Below are positions 38,421-47,144 of a stretch of 64,000 nucleotides of DNA, one piece after another; the first letter of the stretch is position 1; each line of letters starts with the position of its first letter. Source of the DNA: Enterovibrio sp045679545 (GTDB lineage Bacteria; Pseudomonadota; Gammaproteobacteria; Enterobacterales; Vibrionaceae); the NCBI RefSeq assembly GCF_045679545.1, contig NZ_CP166194.1, forward strand, positions 3,100,001 through 3,164,000. Reading direction: 5' to 3'. Under the pieces are notes generated by a model. The model made no database searches, was not told where the DNA came from, and worked only from the letters and a program-made list of their open reading frames with translations. A program made the position numbers and the translations under genes.

Positions 38421-39464
38421 TTAATCTTCGCTGAACAGATCGCCGCCATGCATGTCGATCATTTCCAGTGCTTTACCACCGCCACGCGCAACACAAGTCA
38501 GGGGATCTTCAGCGACAACCACAGGAATACCGGTTTCTTCTGTTAGCAAACGATCCAGATCGCGCAGCAATGCACCGCCGCCCGTCAATACCATGCCGCG
38601 CTCAGAAATATCTGACGCTAGCTCTGGTGGACACTGCTCAAGGGCTACCATCACAGCTGAAACGATACCGGATAGCGGCTCTTGCAGCGCTTCCAGAATT
38701 TCGTTTGAGTTTAGGGTAAAGCTACGCGGCACACCTTCTGCAAGGTTACGGCCACGCACTTCAATTTCAAGCACTTCGTCACCCGGGTAAGCAGAGCCGA
38801 TTTCGTGTTTGATGCGCTCTGCCGTCGCTTCACCAATCAAGCTGCCGTAGTTACGACGCACATAGTTGATGATGGACTCATCAAAACGGTCACCACCAAT
38901 ACGAACAGACGAAGAGTAAACCACACCGTTCAGTGAGATAACGGCGACTTCAGTTGTACCGCCACCGATATCGACCACCATAGAACCGGTTGCTTCTGAT
39001 ACAGGTAAACCTGCACCGATTGCTGCCGCCATTGGCTCATCAATCAAATACACTTCACGTGCACCAGCACCTAAAGCAGATTCACGAATCGCACGACGCT
39101 CAACTTGTGTAGAACCACAAGGAACTGCAACCAGCACGCGAGGGCTTGGGCGCATGAAGCTGTTGTCATGCACGGTTTTAATGAAGTGCTGCAGCATTTT
39201 CTCAGTCACGTAGAAGTCAGCGATAACGCCGTCTTTCATTGGACGAATGGCTGCGATGTTTCCTGGCGTACGGCCCAGCATTTGTTTTGCTTCATGACCG
39301 ACTGCCGCAACGCTTTTTGGTGAGCCTGCACGATCTTGGCGGATCGCGACAACGGAAGGTTCATCAAGAACAATTCCTTGTCCTTTAACATAGATAAGGG
39401 TGTTAGCGGTTCCCAGATCGATAGACAGATCGTTGGAGAACATACCACGAAGTTTCTTAAACAT
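38421..39464 (-). CDS. mreB: Rod shape-determining protein MreB
   Basis: A 347-residue actin homologue that guides cell-wall elongation. Nucleotide-binding motifs are intact: SIDLGTANTLIYVKG (phosphate 1), DIGGGTTEVAVISL (phosphate 2) and LTGGGALLRDLD (adenosine). The N-terminal amphipathic helix MFKKLRGMF targets membrane. First gene of mreBCD-maf-rng-yhdP, 116 bases after mshQ. Confidence 0.98.
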   Translation of the reverse strand: MFKKLRGMFSNDLSIDLGTANTLIYVKGQGIVLDEPSVVAIRQDRAGSPKSVAAVGHEAKQMLGRTPGNIAAIRPMKDGVIADFYVTEKMLQHFIKTVHDNSFMRPSPRVLVAVPCGSTQVERRAIRESALGAGAREVYLIDEPMAAAIGAGLPVSEATGSMVVDIGGGTTEVAVISLNGVVYSSSVRIGGDRFDESIINYVRRNYGSLIGEATAERIKHEIGSAYPGDEVLEIEVRGRNLAEGVPRSFTLNSNEILEALQEPLSGIVSAVMVALEQCPPELASDISERGMVLTGGGALLRDLDRLLTEETGIPVVVAEDPLTCVARGGGKALEMIDMHGGDLFSED

Positions 39465-39580
39465 AATCTTCGGTTAATCCTGCAAGCGTTAAAATTCTTC
39501 AAATTGCGCTAAATGTACCAACGCAGACGGGGCGCGGCAAGGTGATGATCTACAAACCTGAATGAGATCAGTCTTTTTTT

Positions 39581-42500
39581 TCATTCCTCTGTCAAAGTGA
39601 TGTTTTTTTCACCTTTATAGATAACTCGATCACTTCCTCGGTAAAAACCAAAAATTCCGATTCCAGAAGGATCGTCATCAAACTGGGTCCCTTGCCAATT
39701 GTGCTGCAACCAAGTTTGCGGCACCACACCATTAACAGCCTTATCAAGTTGCTGCCAGTAACGGAACTGCTCGCGGTTTAATCCTGAACTTTGGTCGGGT
39801 GCGATCACGTGAAAATCGGCACGGCCCTCTTTAACGCTTTTTGTAGCCACGACGTTTTTTGCATCGTCACGCAGCTCTATCTTAGCCTGTAAAGCGGCGT
39901 TATCACTGAACAACACGTCTTTCTTACCAATTTCCGTCGAAACAATTGTCGCGTTGTCTCGTGTATTGGTAACAAAGTGCGTGCCGTTAAAGACTTCGAC
40001 TGCAACAGGCAGGGTTTGTTCACTGAACGGCGTCTTAGTATCACTAAATCCTTCGATTCTCATGCGGCCGAAATAGAAATCATCCGTTGCGATTTGAACA
40101 CCACTTAACGAAGGGTTGCCGCTCCCCTGTGGCTTAATAACCCGCATTTCACACTCACTTTTAGAGGCATCTGCACAATACACAAAGTCGGTATTATCTT
40201 GATCGAACGAGATAGCCCCTACGGCAAATCTAAGAGGGGTAAAAGGACTTTCGGGTACAGCGTCTTTAACAATCGACATTTGTCCATCAATGACCCACTC
40301 ACTCTCACCATTCTCCCCCGCCTTCCATTGCCCTTGCTGCCCCACCGAGGGATCGGGTGTAAATGCCCAACGCGTGGTTAAATCCGTCCCGGCATACGGG
40401 TAGCCACTCACAGGATCTATCACCCAGCCGTCAAATACTGCTTTATCACTTCGCAAATGATAGTTGCTGACAGGGGTATCAAAGGTGGTCGCCGCAGTAA
40501 TAACGTAAACACCAGAAAACGGTTGGCCAAGGTAGGTAAACCCTTGATGCAAACTATCGTGGCTGCGAGATACCCCAGATTCAAACTCTGGCGTAACCAT
40601 AAAATGAGATGGATAAAAACGCCCAACAGGTAAGTCAGCTCGATTGACCGTCATCCCAAGGTAGCTATCAACAACACGAGAACGCAGTTTGAACGTGCCA
40701 ACATTATTCAACGATAAGGATGGATATTCATACCTGCCGTTGATCGCCTCGGTGTGGTTTTGATTTGTCGCCCCGCTCACTGACGCTGACGCACCACCAG
40801 TGGGCGTCACAACTTGCGCCGTATTATTAATCGTAACTCTGGCGTCAGGCGCATCAGGATGCCAAAAACTCGGAGTAGATTGGCGCGCACAATAATCTTT
40901 TGCCGAAAGATCAATCAAGGACGAATCTGTTTTGTCTCCCGTCTGCCAAATGACTGGCTTTAAATTCGCAGAAAAAGGGGCACCCGCATAAGTAAATGCA
41001 TCACCAGCATTGGACTTTCCTTTGTCTTGGGCTTTTACGTCACAAATCGCGAACGTGTATGGGCGTGAATCTACAAGTATTTGACCATCTCTTTTTAGTT
41101 GATGATTCTGCACTGTGGTATGTTCAGATTCCTGTTGAGAATCACTTGCTTTAGCTGTATCCAACACTCTTTCAGCCACATCAATACTAAGCTTGCCTGC
41201 ATCCAAGTATGTTAATTTAAATTCGGTGTATCCTTCACTATTAAATACGAGGTCAAGCGGTGTGCTTGTGGTAATTTCTGAGCTATCAATATATGGATTA
41301 CGAGTACCAACTGATGGACTGACATGATGATTGCTAAAGACAAGTGGCTTTAATCCTTCGTATTTATTATCCACCTTGCAGATTTGCCCATTCCCCACCG
41401 CTTTTACCGCTTCAAAAATGATAGTCTCTGGCTTTCCAGCAACCATTTTCACTGGCCCGCCACCGCGAACGCGAAAACCCAACGGAGCAAAATCATACGG
41501 ACCGGCGACGCTGTCTAGCTTGGATATTCCACTATCATCAGGCGTAAAGTTTCCTTTGATATGAATATCGTCACCAATCCCCCCTAACCAAAGCTTTGAT
41601 TGCCCGCCGATGACTGAAATATTACGAAGAGATTTTGGCATACATCGAGCATTAGGCTCTCCAGACACAGCCCAACAAGCGTGTCCATTTGTTGACACCA
41701 CATCAACTTCCAACTTCCCAGATATATGAGTTTGAGTGACGCCATTTGCATCTTGTACAGAGAAGGTCAGAGGGATACGGTCACAACCGCTGGCAGAGGC
41801 TGTTGTGGGAGAAATATTTAAGTCATACTTAACATCACTGAAACAAGCACTATCACCAACCAGCTTTGCATTACCAGTAAGTTCAAGATTTTTAACAGTC
41901 ATAGCCCCTTGTACTACAACATTGTTTGAAAGCGTAATTCCACCTTCGCCATAAATCAAAGCATTAAACTTTGAACTTCCTGTAAAACTACTATTTCCTT
42001 TAACCTTCAATATAAAATCATCTGGACTACCAGAATTATTTATCAATGAATCCTCATTCAGGTTAATGGAGTTAGCATACATTTTCACACTACCATCAAT
42101 ATTAAGCTTTGAGACGCCATTGAATGATATGTTGTTAAACCAATACGTTCCTGACTTTAGATTAAGTGTTCCACTTTCAAACGTAAGATCTTTATAACTA
42201 CATTGTTCAGCGTTCGATGAAGCACACCGCCCATCAACTCCTAATGTAAGCGTTCTATGGTAAACATCTAAATCTCCATTTTCATGGTAAAGTACAATAT
42301 CTTCTGGCTTGTCTACCTTATTAGATAAATCTTGATAGCACTTGAATTTATTGACCCCATCGTTACTGCATGAATTGCTGTGTGTTTGCCAGTCTACGAT
42401 GGAAAAACCGAGCCCAAACTCTGCATCTAAATCCTGTCTAATTAACGAAGTCCCGTACATTACCAATTGCCCTGAACTAGAAAAGGACTGAGCAACATTT

Positions 42501-42583
42501 GGGAAAAGTGTGCAAATATTTTCTTCCGCTCCTACAACAACAGAAAATATAAATGCATATGCCAAAAACATACGGATAATCAT
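39581..42583 (-). CDS. mshQ: MSHA biogenesis protein MshQ
   Basis: A 1000-residue secreted protein with a Sec signal (MIIRMFLAYAFIFSVVVGA). The first 260 residues resemble a repeated beta-solenoid-like stretch (LNLKSGTYWFNNISF, SLINNSGSP) and the rest is a long beta-rich region of the DUF6701 type, with YWQQLDKAVNGVVP near the end. MshQ is the last gene of the Vibrio MSHA structural operon; its exact role is not settled. ATG 42583 overlaps the mshP stop (ATGA); the frame continues upstream but there is no better start. Base composition drops sharply in the 5' third of the gene. Confidence 0.85.
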   Translation of the reverse strand: MIIRMFLAYAFIFSVVVGAEENICTLFPNVAQSFSSSGQLVMYGTSLIRQDLDAEFGLGFSIVDWQTHSNSCSNDGVNKFKCYQDLSNKVDKPEDIVLYHENGDLDVYHRTLTLGVDGRCASSNAEQCSYKDLTFESGTLNLKSGTYWFNNISFNGVSKLNIDGSVKMYANSINLNEDSLINNSGSPDDFILKVKGNSSFTGSSKFNALIYGEGGITLSNNVVVQGAMTVKNLELTGNAKLVGDSACFSDVKYDLNISPTTASASGCDRIPLTFSVQDANGVTQTHISGKLEVDVVSTNGHACWAVSGEPNARCMPKSLRNISVIGGQSKLWLGGIGDDIHIKGNFTPDDSGISKLDSVAGPYDFAPLGFRVRGGGPVKMVAGKPETIIFEAVKAVGNGQICKVDNKYEGLKPLVFSNHHVSPSVGTRNPYIDSSEITTSTPLDLVFNSEGYTEFKLTYLDAGKLSIDVAERVLDTAKASDSQQESEHTTVQNHQLKRDGQILVDSRPYTFAICDVKAQDKGKSNAGDAFTYAGAPFSANLKPVIWQTGDKTDSSLIDLSAKDYCARQSTPSFWHPDAPDARVTINNTAQVVTPTGGASASVSGATNQNHTEAINGRYEYPSLSLNNVGTFKLRSRVVDSYLGMTVNRADLPVGRFYPSHFMVTPEFESGVSRSHDSLHQGFTYLGQPFSGVYVITAATTFDTPVSNYHLRSDKAVFDGWVIDPVSGYPYAGTDLTTRWAFTPDPSVGQQGQWKAGENGESEWVIDGQMSIVKDAVPESPFTPLRFAVGAISFDQDNTDFVYCADASKSECEMRVIKPQGSGNPSLSGVQIATDDFYFGRMRIEGFSDTKTPFSEQTLPVAVEVFNGTHFVTNTRDNATIVSTEIGKKDVLFSDNAALQAKIELRDDAKNVVATKSVKEGRADFHVIAPDQSSGLNREQFRYWQQLDKAVNGVVPQTWLQHNWQGTQFDDDPSGIGIFGFYRGSDRVIYKGEKNITLTEE

Positions 42584-43020
42584 AAATCCCCCCCCCTCGC
42601 CCAACTCTCTTGCACACGCACCACTTTCAAATGCCCGCTTCCGCACTCGCCTTTGCTCTCAATACGATATTGTGCCAAAGGCGCGACGCCAACAGTGTTA
42701 CAGGTGACAGAGACAGAGCAACCCGTCAGGCCTGCGGAACTAAAGTTTGTCGTTATTGCTGTCGCACTGCAGCTAGCTTCTGGGAGGTTTTCTGAATCTT
42801 TTGCTAATGGAAACAACCTTGCCATCGCCATTTCAGTTCCGCTATTTGCAGCCAACCATGCGCGCGTACCCAGCAATTCTCGGGTGGTGGTGTCGCTTTG
42901 TGACCAAGTGATTTGCATCAAGGCCGCACCGAGCGCAGCCAATGCGGTAATCGCGAATACAGCGACAATCAACATGCTGCCCTGTTGGCGTTGTAAAGAA
43001 GACAAAGAACTAAGGCGCAT
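42580..43020 (-). CDS. mshP: MSHA minor pilin-like protein MshP
   Basis: A 146-residue PilX-like protein. The N-terminus RQQGSMLIVAVFAITALAAL is a pilin-type hydrophobic helix after a Gly at the processing site, but lacks the Glu5 of true pilins. ATG 43020 lies inside the end of mshO; an upstream in-frame start at 43059 is less likely. Cys pairs near the C-terminus may form disulfides. The last codons cross a run of nine G just before the mshQ start. Confidence 0.85.
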   Translation of the reverse strand: MRLSSLSSLQRQQGSMLIVAVFAITALAALGAALMQITWSQSDTTTRELLGTRAWLAANSGTEMAMARLFPLAKDSENLPEASCSATAITTNFSSAGLTGCSVSVTCNTVGVAPLAQYRIESKGECGSGHLKVVRVQESWARGGDL

Positions 43021-43795
43021 TGAGAACCTGCACTTGTTGGTTGTAGACAGAAGTTTCACCGGATTGATTGAAGCGATAGTAAATGTTGATCAGGTTACCG
43101 CTTGAGAGTGATTCACCAGACAGATTGAAACGACTACCGGTCTCGATATTTTGTGCCAACGTGACGTCTTTTGGCCTCCCGCCATTATTCACACGTCGAC
43201 GAAGCTCGCCATTATCAAAACACAACGTCACTGAATGGCTATAAAGGTAAACACGCTGAGATGGCGACGCTGCTGGCCATTCAGCAGCGGGAAGTTTATC
43301 AAGCGTCAGGGTGTTTCCCGACGCATCAGTAATCGCAAAACTGTTTACCGCTCCACCGACAAGATCAGACGGCATCATTGGCAGAAATACCAAGCGATGA
43401 TCACCGCCTTTAACTGCGTCTTGCCAATTGGTTTGCTCTGTAGAAAGCGCGACATCTAACGTGTTTACGTTTTCTTCTCGATGATTGTAAACAGCTGAGT
43501 AGCGAATAGGCGTGTAGGTTAAACACGAACCGCCATCCCACACCGTCATGCTGTTTGGCACTGCATGGCGAAGTTCTCGCCCTAACCGCTCAACGGAAAA
43601 ACGCGCTTGGGATTGCAGCGCTTCACGGTCACGGGATTCCACGTAACCCGTGGCACTGGATTCAATAAAGCCAAAGATGCCCACAGACACAATCGCCAAA
43701 ATCGTCATAGTGACGATAAGCTCAACCAGCGTGAAGCCTTGGTTTACGCGCCTTGATGCTAATGCGCATTGTCGTGATAATCGCAAACCAGACAT
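43010..43795 (-). CDS. mshO: MSHA minor pilin MshO
   Basis: A 261-residue pilin-like protein of PilW type. Prepilin cleavage motif NQGFTLVELIVTM with Glu5 intact, after a long 20-residue leader. The C-terminal beta domain contains two Cys (SCLTYT, TLCFDNGEL). It likely sits at the pilus tip complex with MshC, MshD and MshP. Adjacent to mshD. Confidence 0.9.
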   Translation of the reverse strand: MSGLRLSRQCALASRRVNQGFTLVELIVTMTILAIVSVGIFGFIESSATGYVESRDREALQSQARFSVERLGRELRHAVPNSMTVWDGGSCLTYTPIRYSAVYNHREENVNTLDVALSTEQTNWQDAVKGGDHRLVFLPMMPSDLVGGAVNSFAITDASGNTLTLDKLPAAEWPAASPSQRVYLYSHSVTLCFDNGELRRRVNNGGRPKDVTLAQNIETGSRFNLSGESLSSGNLINIYYRFNQSGETSVYNQQVQVLNAP

Positions 43796-44427
43796 CAGAA
43801 ATTACTCCGATACGCCGTGAAATCAAAACGGCCAAATTGTCCGGTATCGACATACAAATCAATGCGTTTATAGAGTTTGCTGTTACCTGTCGAATCATCA
43901 AACGTGCTGTTGTCATACACCACGTTAATATCTACCGTGAAACCTCGGTAATCATCGGCTGTGCCGCCAATCAATGTATCTAGCGCGCCGCGATGTGTTC
44001 GTGGACAGGAACCGAGGTCTCCCCAACAGCCAATGTAATCTTCTGTGGCAATAAAACCTTCTTTCGCTGAGAGCGGTGGCGGTGTCGGTGTCGGCGTGCA
44101 TACCGGCACAGGGTTCGGGGAAATAATACCTTGCGCGAGGAGCGCTTCGACATCTTCATCGCAGCGCCAACGGCTGCCATTGGGATCAGAGTTGCGGTCA
44201 AATTGTCGCGCTAATACTTGGTTCATCACCGCTTGCCCAAGCGCAGCGGCGCGGGCTTCAAAATGCGGGTTGGCCGATTTTGCAAACATCGGAAATAACG
44301 TCGTGCTGATCAGCACCAAGGCAACACCAAATACGACGATGCCAATAATCAGCTCCACCAGCATATAGCCACGCTGATGGCGAGAAATTGGGGTTGAAGC
44401 TTGTGTTTTTTTTTCAGCTGCAGGCAT
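43795..44427 (-). CDS. mshD: MSHA minor pilin MshD
   Basis: A 210-residue pilin-like protein with processing motif HQRGYMLVELIIGIVVFG (Tyr at the cleavage site in place of Phe, Glu5 present). A short Thr-Pro run (VCTPTPTPPPLS) sits in a loop. Cys residues occur in CDEDVE, PVCTPT, YIGCWG and GSCPRT. Overlaps both mshC and mshO. Confidence 0.9.
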   Translation of the reverse strand: MPAAEKKTQASTPISRHQRGYMLVELIIGIVVFGVALVLISTTLFPMFAKSANPHFEARAAALGQAVMNQVLARQFDRNSDPNGSRWRCDEDVEALLAQGIISPNPVPVCTPTPTPPPLSAKEGFIATEDYIGCWGDLGSCPRTHRGALDTLIGGTADDYRGFTVDINVVYDNSTFDDSTGNSKLYKRIDLYVDTGQFGRFDFTAYRSNF

Positions 44428-44878
44428 AGAAATAACCTTCGCTGTTTAAACAGATACTCGCAGAGCTAGAACCTTGCGAGAAGGTGATCTTGCATTCAGA
44501 CGCGATGCACATTCGATTGTTATTGGCGGCGACAGGTCGCCCCAACAAATCAAAACGAATCGTTTGTTGTGGTGCGATGCGAACGGATGAATCCGATAAA
44601 TCCACCACATCACTGCGATCGGTTTTGAAACCACAGCTAGAAGCAGCACTGCCCCCCATGCGGGAGGCAGCAACATTCAGGGCATGGCAGCTATCAGAAG
44701 GATCTTCCTGCTGCATTGCCCTGAGCTGGACTTGCCTAGCGACAGACAAGCCCGCATCCCGCGCCCCGATCACTGAAAAGGCTTCAGATCCCGACAGGCG
44801 CGGTACGGCAAACACACTAATAATACCGAGGATCACTAAAACGGTGATCAGCTCGATTAGGGTGAAGCCTCTAGACAT
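44414..44878 (-). CDS. mshC: MSHA minor pilin MshC
   Basis: A 154-residue type IV pilin-like protein: short leader MSRG then FTLIELITVLVILGIISVF with Glu5. Cys pairs (SCHALN/SCGFKT and MCIASECKI plus C-terminal YACS) suggest disulfides. It follows mshA by nine bases. Confidence 0.92.
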   Translation of the reverse strand: MSRGFTLIELITVLVILGIISVFAVPRLSGSEAFSVIGARDAGLSVARQVQLRAMQQEDPSDSCHALNVAASRMGGSAASSCGFKTDRSDVVDLSDSSVRIAPQQTIRFDLLGRPVAANNNRMCIASECKITFSQGSSSASICLNSEGYFYACS

Positions 44879-44887
44879 ATTTAATTG

Positions 44888-45328
44888 TTACGCCGACGGT
44901 GGTGCTGTTTCTGTACATGCACCAACCCAAGTAGTTGGCGCATCGTCACCCGTAGCCATCTTATACATCGCACAATTAGTACCACCATTAGCTTTGTGCG
45001 TATATTTGATAACATTGGTAGCAGTAGAATCAGCATGAACAACGAAGTCCTGATCGCTAATTACAATGGCTTTGCCAATACCATCCACCGATGCTTCAGG
45101 GTATTTATCAGTCATGTCAACGCCCGTATTAGCTGCACCTTTAATAGATGCCTGTGCGTATACCAAACTTGCTGCAGAATCCATTGCGCCTTTAAGCCCC
45201 TTCAATGTGGCTTCTCGCGCCTCATCTTCAAAGCTGAGGAACTTAGGCGCAGCCGTTACCGCCAAAATACCCAAAATTACAATCACCACGATCATTTCGA
45301 TCAGTGTAAAACCACCTTGACGTTTCAT
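44888..45328 (-). CDS. mshA: MSHA major pilin MshA
   Basis: A 146-residue type IVa pilin with leader MKRQGG and mature start FTLIEMIVVIVILGILAV (Glu5). The Gly-Ala-rich helical extension (EATLKGLKGAMDSAASLVY) matches Vibrio MshA. The D-region is closed by the Cys pair in NCAMYKM...WVGAC. Mature protein about 140 residues. AGGAGC lies upstream, inside the end of mshF, one base from which mshA starts. Confidence 0.95.
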   Translation of the reverse strand: MKRQGGFTLIEMIVVIVILGILAVTAAPKFLSFEDEAREATLKGLKGAMDSAASLVYAQASIKGAANTGVDMTDKYPEASVDGIGKAIVISDQDFVVHADSTATNVIKYTHKANGGTNCAMYKMATGDDAPTTWVGACTETAPPSA

Positions 45329-45329
45329 T

Positions 45330-45926
45330 TTATTGCTCCTGATTTTCTCTCAAAACCTCTACGCGGCCAGTCACCGGGTAGTAAGTAAAAACATGGTGAT
45401 CCAAAAAGTCGGGCTCACCATCACTCCAAAACCCGGTGCGAACCGGTCTTTCAAATCGACAATAGGGCTGCAAGTTGTCGCTATCTTGCTTCACTACTGC
45501 GCGAACTTTTGGCTGAGGGCGTTTTAGTGCCCCCGGCCGTGTATCTGTCTCTAACCAATAGGATTGGTCGGTAAAGTTTGCCAAAAGCTCACCACAATCT
45601 TTTGATGACATCGCCATCAAGGTGGTTGCGCCTTGCACCAGTGCAAAAGGAAAGCCCGCTTGTGCATGTTGGCTTGGCGATAATCTGAAACTGACATTAT
45701 CAACAGCAACGATATCGCTTTGTTTATTCTCTGTTTTTAATGCAGATCGCATTTGTACGTTTCTGGCTGAACCTTCGAAGGCATTCGCCAGATAACGAAA
45801 CTCGACTTCATCAGCAAACAGCATCACCCGATCGATGACAGGGAGAGTTGCCAATGCCAGAACGCCGATGATTAACGTGACAATCCCCCACTCTGTCGGG
45901 GTGCGATCCCAGCTTAGAAATCCCAT
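45330..45926 (-). CDS. mshF: MshF-like, pilin-related MSHA protein
   Basis: A 198-residue protein in the mshF position between mshG and mshA. The N-terminus has a hydrophobic helix (EWGIVTLIIGVLALATLPVI) and a second helical region EFRYLANAFEGSARNVQM, similar to a pilin helix but without a Gly-Phe processing site. A C-terminal beta part has FTYYPVTGRVEV. I cannot separate MshF from a diverged MshB by eye; no other mshB candidate is present. The assignment rests mainly on gene order. Confidence 0.6.
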   Translation of the reverse strand: MGFLSWDRTPTEWGIVTLIIGVLALATLPVIDRVMLFADEVEFRYLANAFEGSARNVQMRSALKTENKQSDIVAVDNVSFRLSPSQHAQAGFPFALVQGATTLMAMSSKDCGELLANFTDQSYWLETDTRPGALKRPQPKVRAVVKQDSDNLQPYCRFERPVRTGFWSDGEPDFLDHHVFTYYPVTGRVEVLRENQEQ

Positions 45927-47144
45927 TTATCCGCCGCGGATCAGATCAAGCATGTTCCACATCGGCAAGAAAATACCCAATGCGAGGATCAACACCATGC
46001 CCGCCACGATCATCAGCAAAATAGGCTCCATGCGCGCTGACAGTGTTTTCAGGTCGTAATCCACTTCGCGGTCGTAAAAGTCGCTCGCTTCCAACAGCAG
46101 GTTATCTATCTGGCCCGTTTCTTCACCGACTTGGATCATCTGGTGCACCAGCGGCGTAAACAACTTGCTGTCTGCGGTGACGGAGCTCAGGTTAATACCC
46201 GATTCGATCGCCGCCTTCATTTTGTCCACTTCCACCGCGAGGTAGTGGTTATCCAACGCTTCACCTGACATCTGCAAGGCCGTGTTAAGCGGCACACCTG
46301 CGCGTAGCATCAAGGCAAAAGTGCGTGAGAAACGCGACATCAAAGCGCGGTTCACCAAGGGGCCAACCAAGGGAATACGAAGTTTAAATTTGTCCCACTG
46401 CACCCGACCCTTGTCAGTTTGTTTCCAGACGTGCCACCCCATGGTCAGACAAACGGTGGAGAACACAATCAACCACCAGAAATCGACAAAGAAGCTCGAT
46501 GTGGCCATCAATATCTTGGTCGGCAGTGGCAAATCCGAACCAAACTTGGCAAACATACCCGCAAACTGCGGCACGACTTTCACGTTCAAAAACGCCATCG
46601 CCGCGACGATCACGATCAATACAAAGGTGGGATAACGCAGCGCCGATTTAATGCGGCGACGAGTTTCCATTTCTTGCTCGTAATATTCCGCCAGCTGCAA
46701 CATGGCATCATCAAGGCGACCCGTGTTCTCACCCACTTGGATCAAAGACACGAACAGATCGCTGAATACATTGCTGTGATCGCGCATTGCCGATGACATA
46801 GAGCGACCATTGGAAAGCTCGCTGCCGACGCTATCTAACGCCTCTTTGAGCGACTTATCCGTGGTGCTTTGCGACAAGCCTTTAATAGCACGGAGCAAAG
46901 GTACGCCCGCTTTGGTCAGGCTGTACATTTGGCGACAAAACACCACCAGTGATTCGAGTTTCACTTTGCGCTGAAACAGCGGCGTCGAAGCTTTTTTCAC
47001 ACTTGCTTTCGTCGGCTCAAGCGAGAGCAATACCATGCCCAAATCGCCTACTGATGCGATCGCTTCTCGCTCGCTCGCCGCGTCAACAACCGCAGTGATG
47101 CGCTTGCCTTTGGCGTTACGTGCCGTGTAGCGAAAACGCGCCAT
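45927..47144 (-). CDS. mshG: MSHA inner membrane platform protein MshG
   Basis: A 405-residue PilC/GspF-family platform protein with two T2SSF domains (about 70-190 and 270-395), each with VFCRQMYSLTKAGVPLLRAI or RFSRTFALMLRAGVPLNTAL type motifs, and three or four membrane helices. It couples the ATPase to pilin insertion. It starts where mshE ends (overlap at 47144). Confidence 0.95.
   Translation of the reverse strand: MARFRYTARNAKGKRITAVVDAASEREAIASVGDLGMVLLSLEPTKASVKKASTPLFQRKVKLESLVVFCRQMYSLTKAGVPLLRAIKGLSQSTTDKSLKEALDSVGSELSNGRSMSSAMRDHSNVFSDLFVSLIQVGENTGRLDDAMLQLAEYYEQEMETRRRIKSALRYPTFVLIVIVAAMAFLNVKVVPQFAGMFAKFGSDLPLPTKILMATSSFFVDFWWLIVFSTVCLTMGWHVWKQTDKGRVQWDKFKLRIPLVGPLVNRALMSRFSRTFALMLRAGVPLNTALQMSGEALDNHYLAVEVDKMKAAIESGINLSSVTADSKLFTPLVHQMIQVGEETGQIDNLLLEASDFYDREVDYDLKTLSARMEPILLMIVAGMVLILALGIFLPMWNMLDLIRGG

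Noticed and set aside
45330..45926. mshF with a premature stop or frameshift from a longer mshF-mshB pair
   Set aside because: The frame is continuous with clear ends and has no pilin processing motif in other frames, so breakage is not supported.
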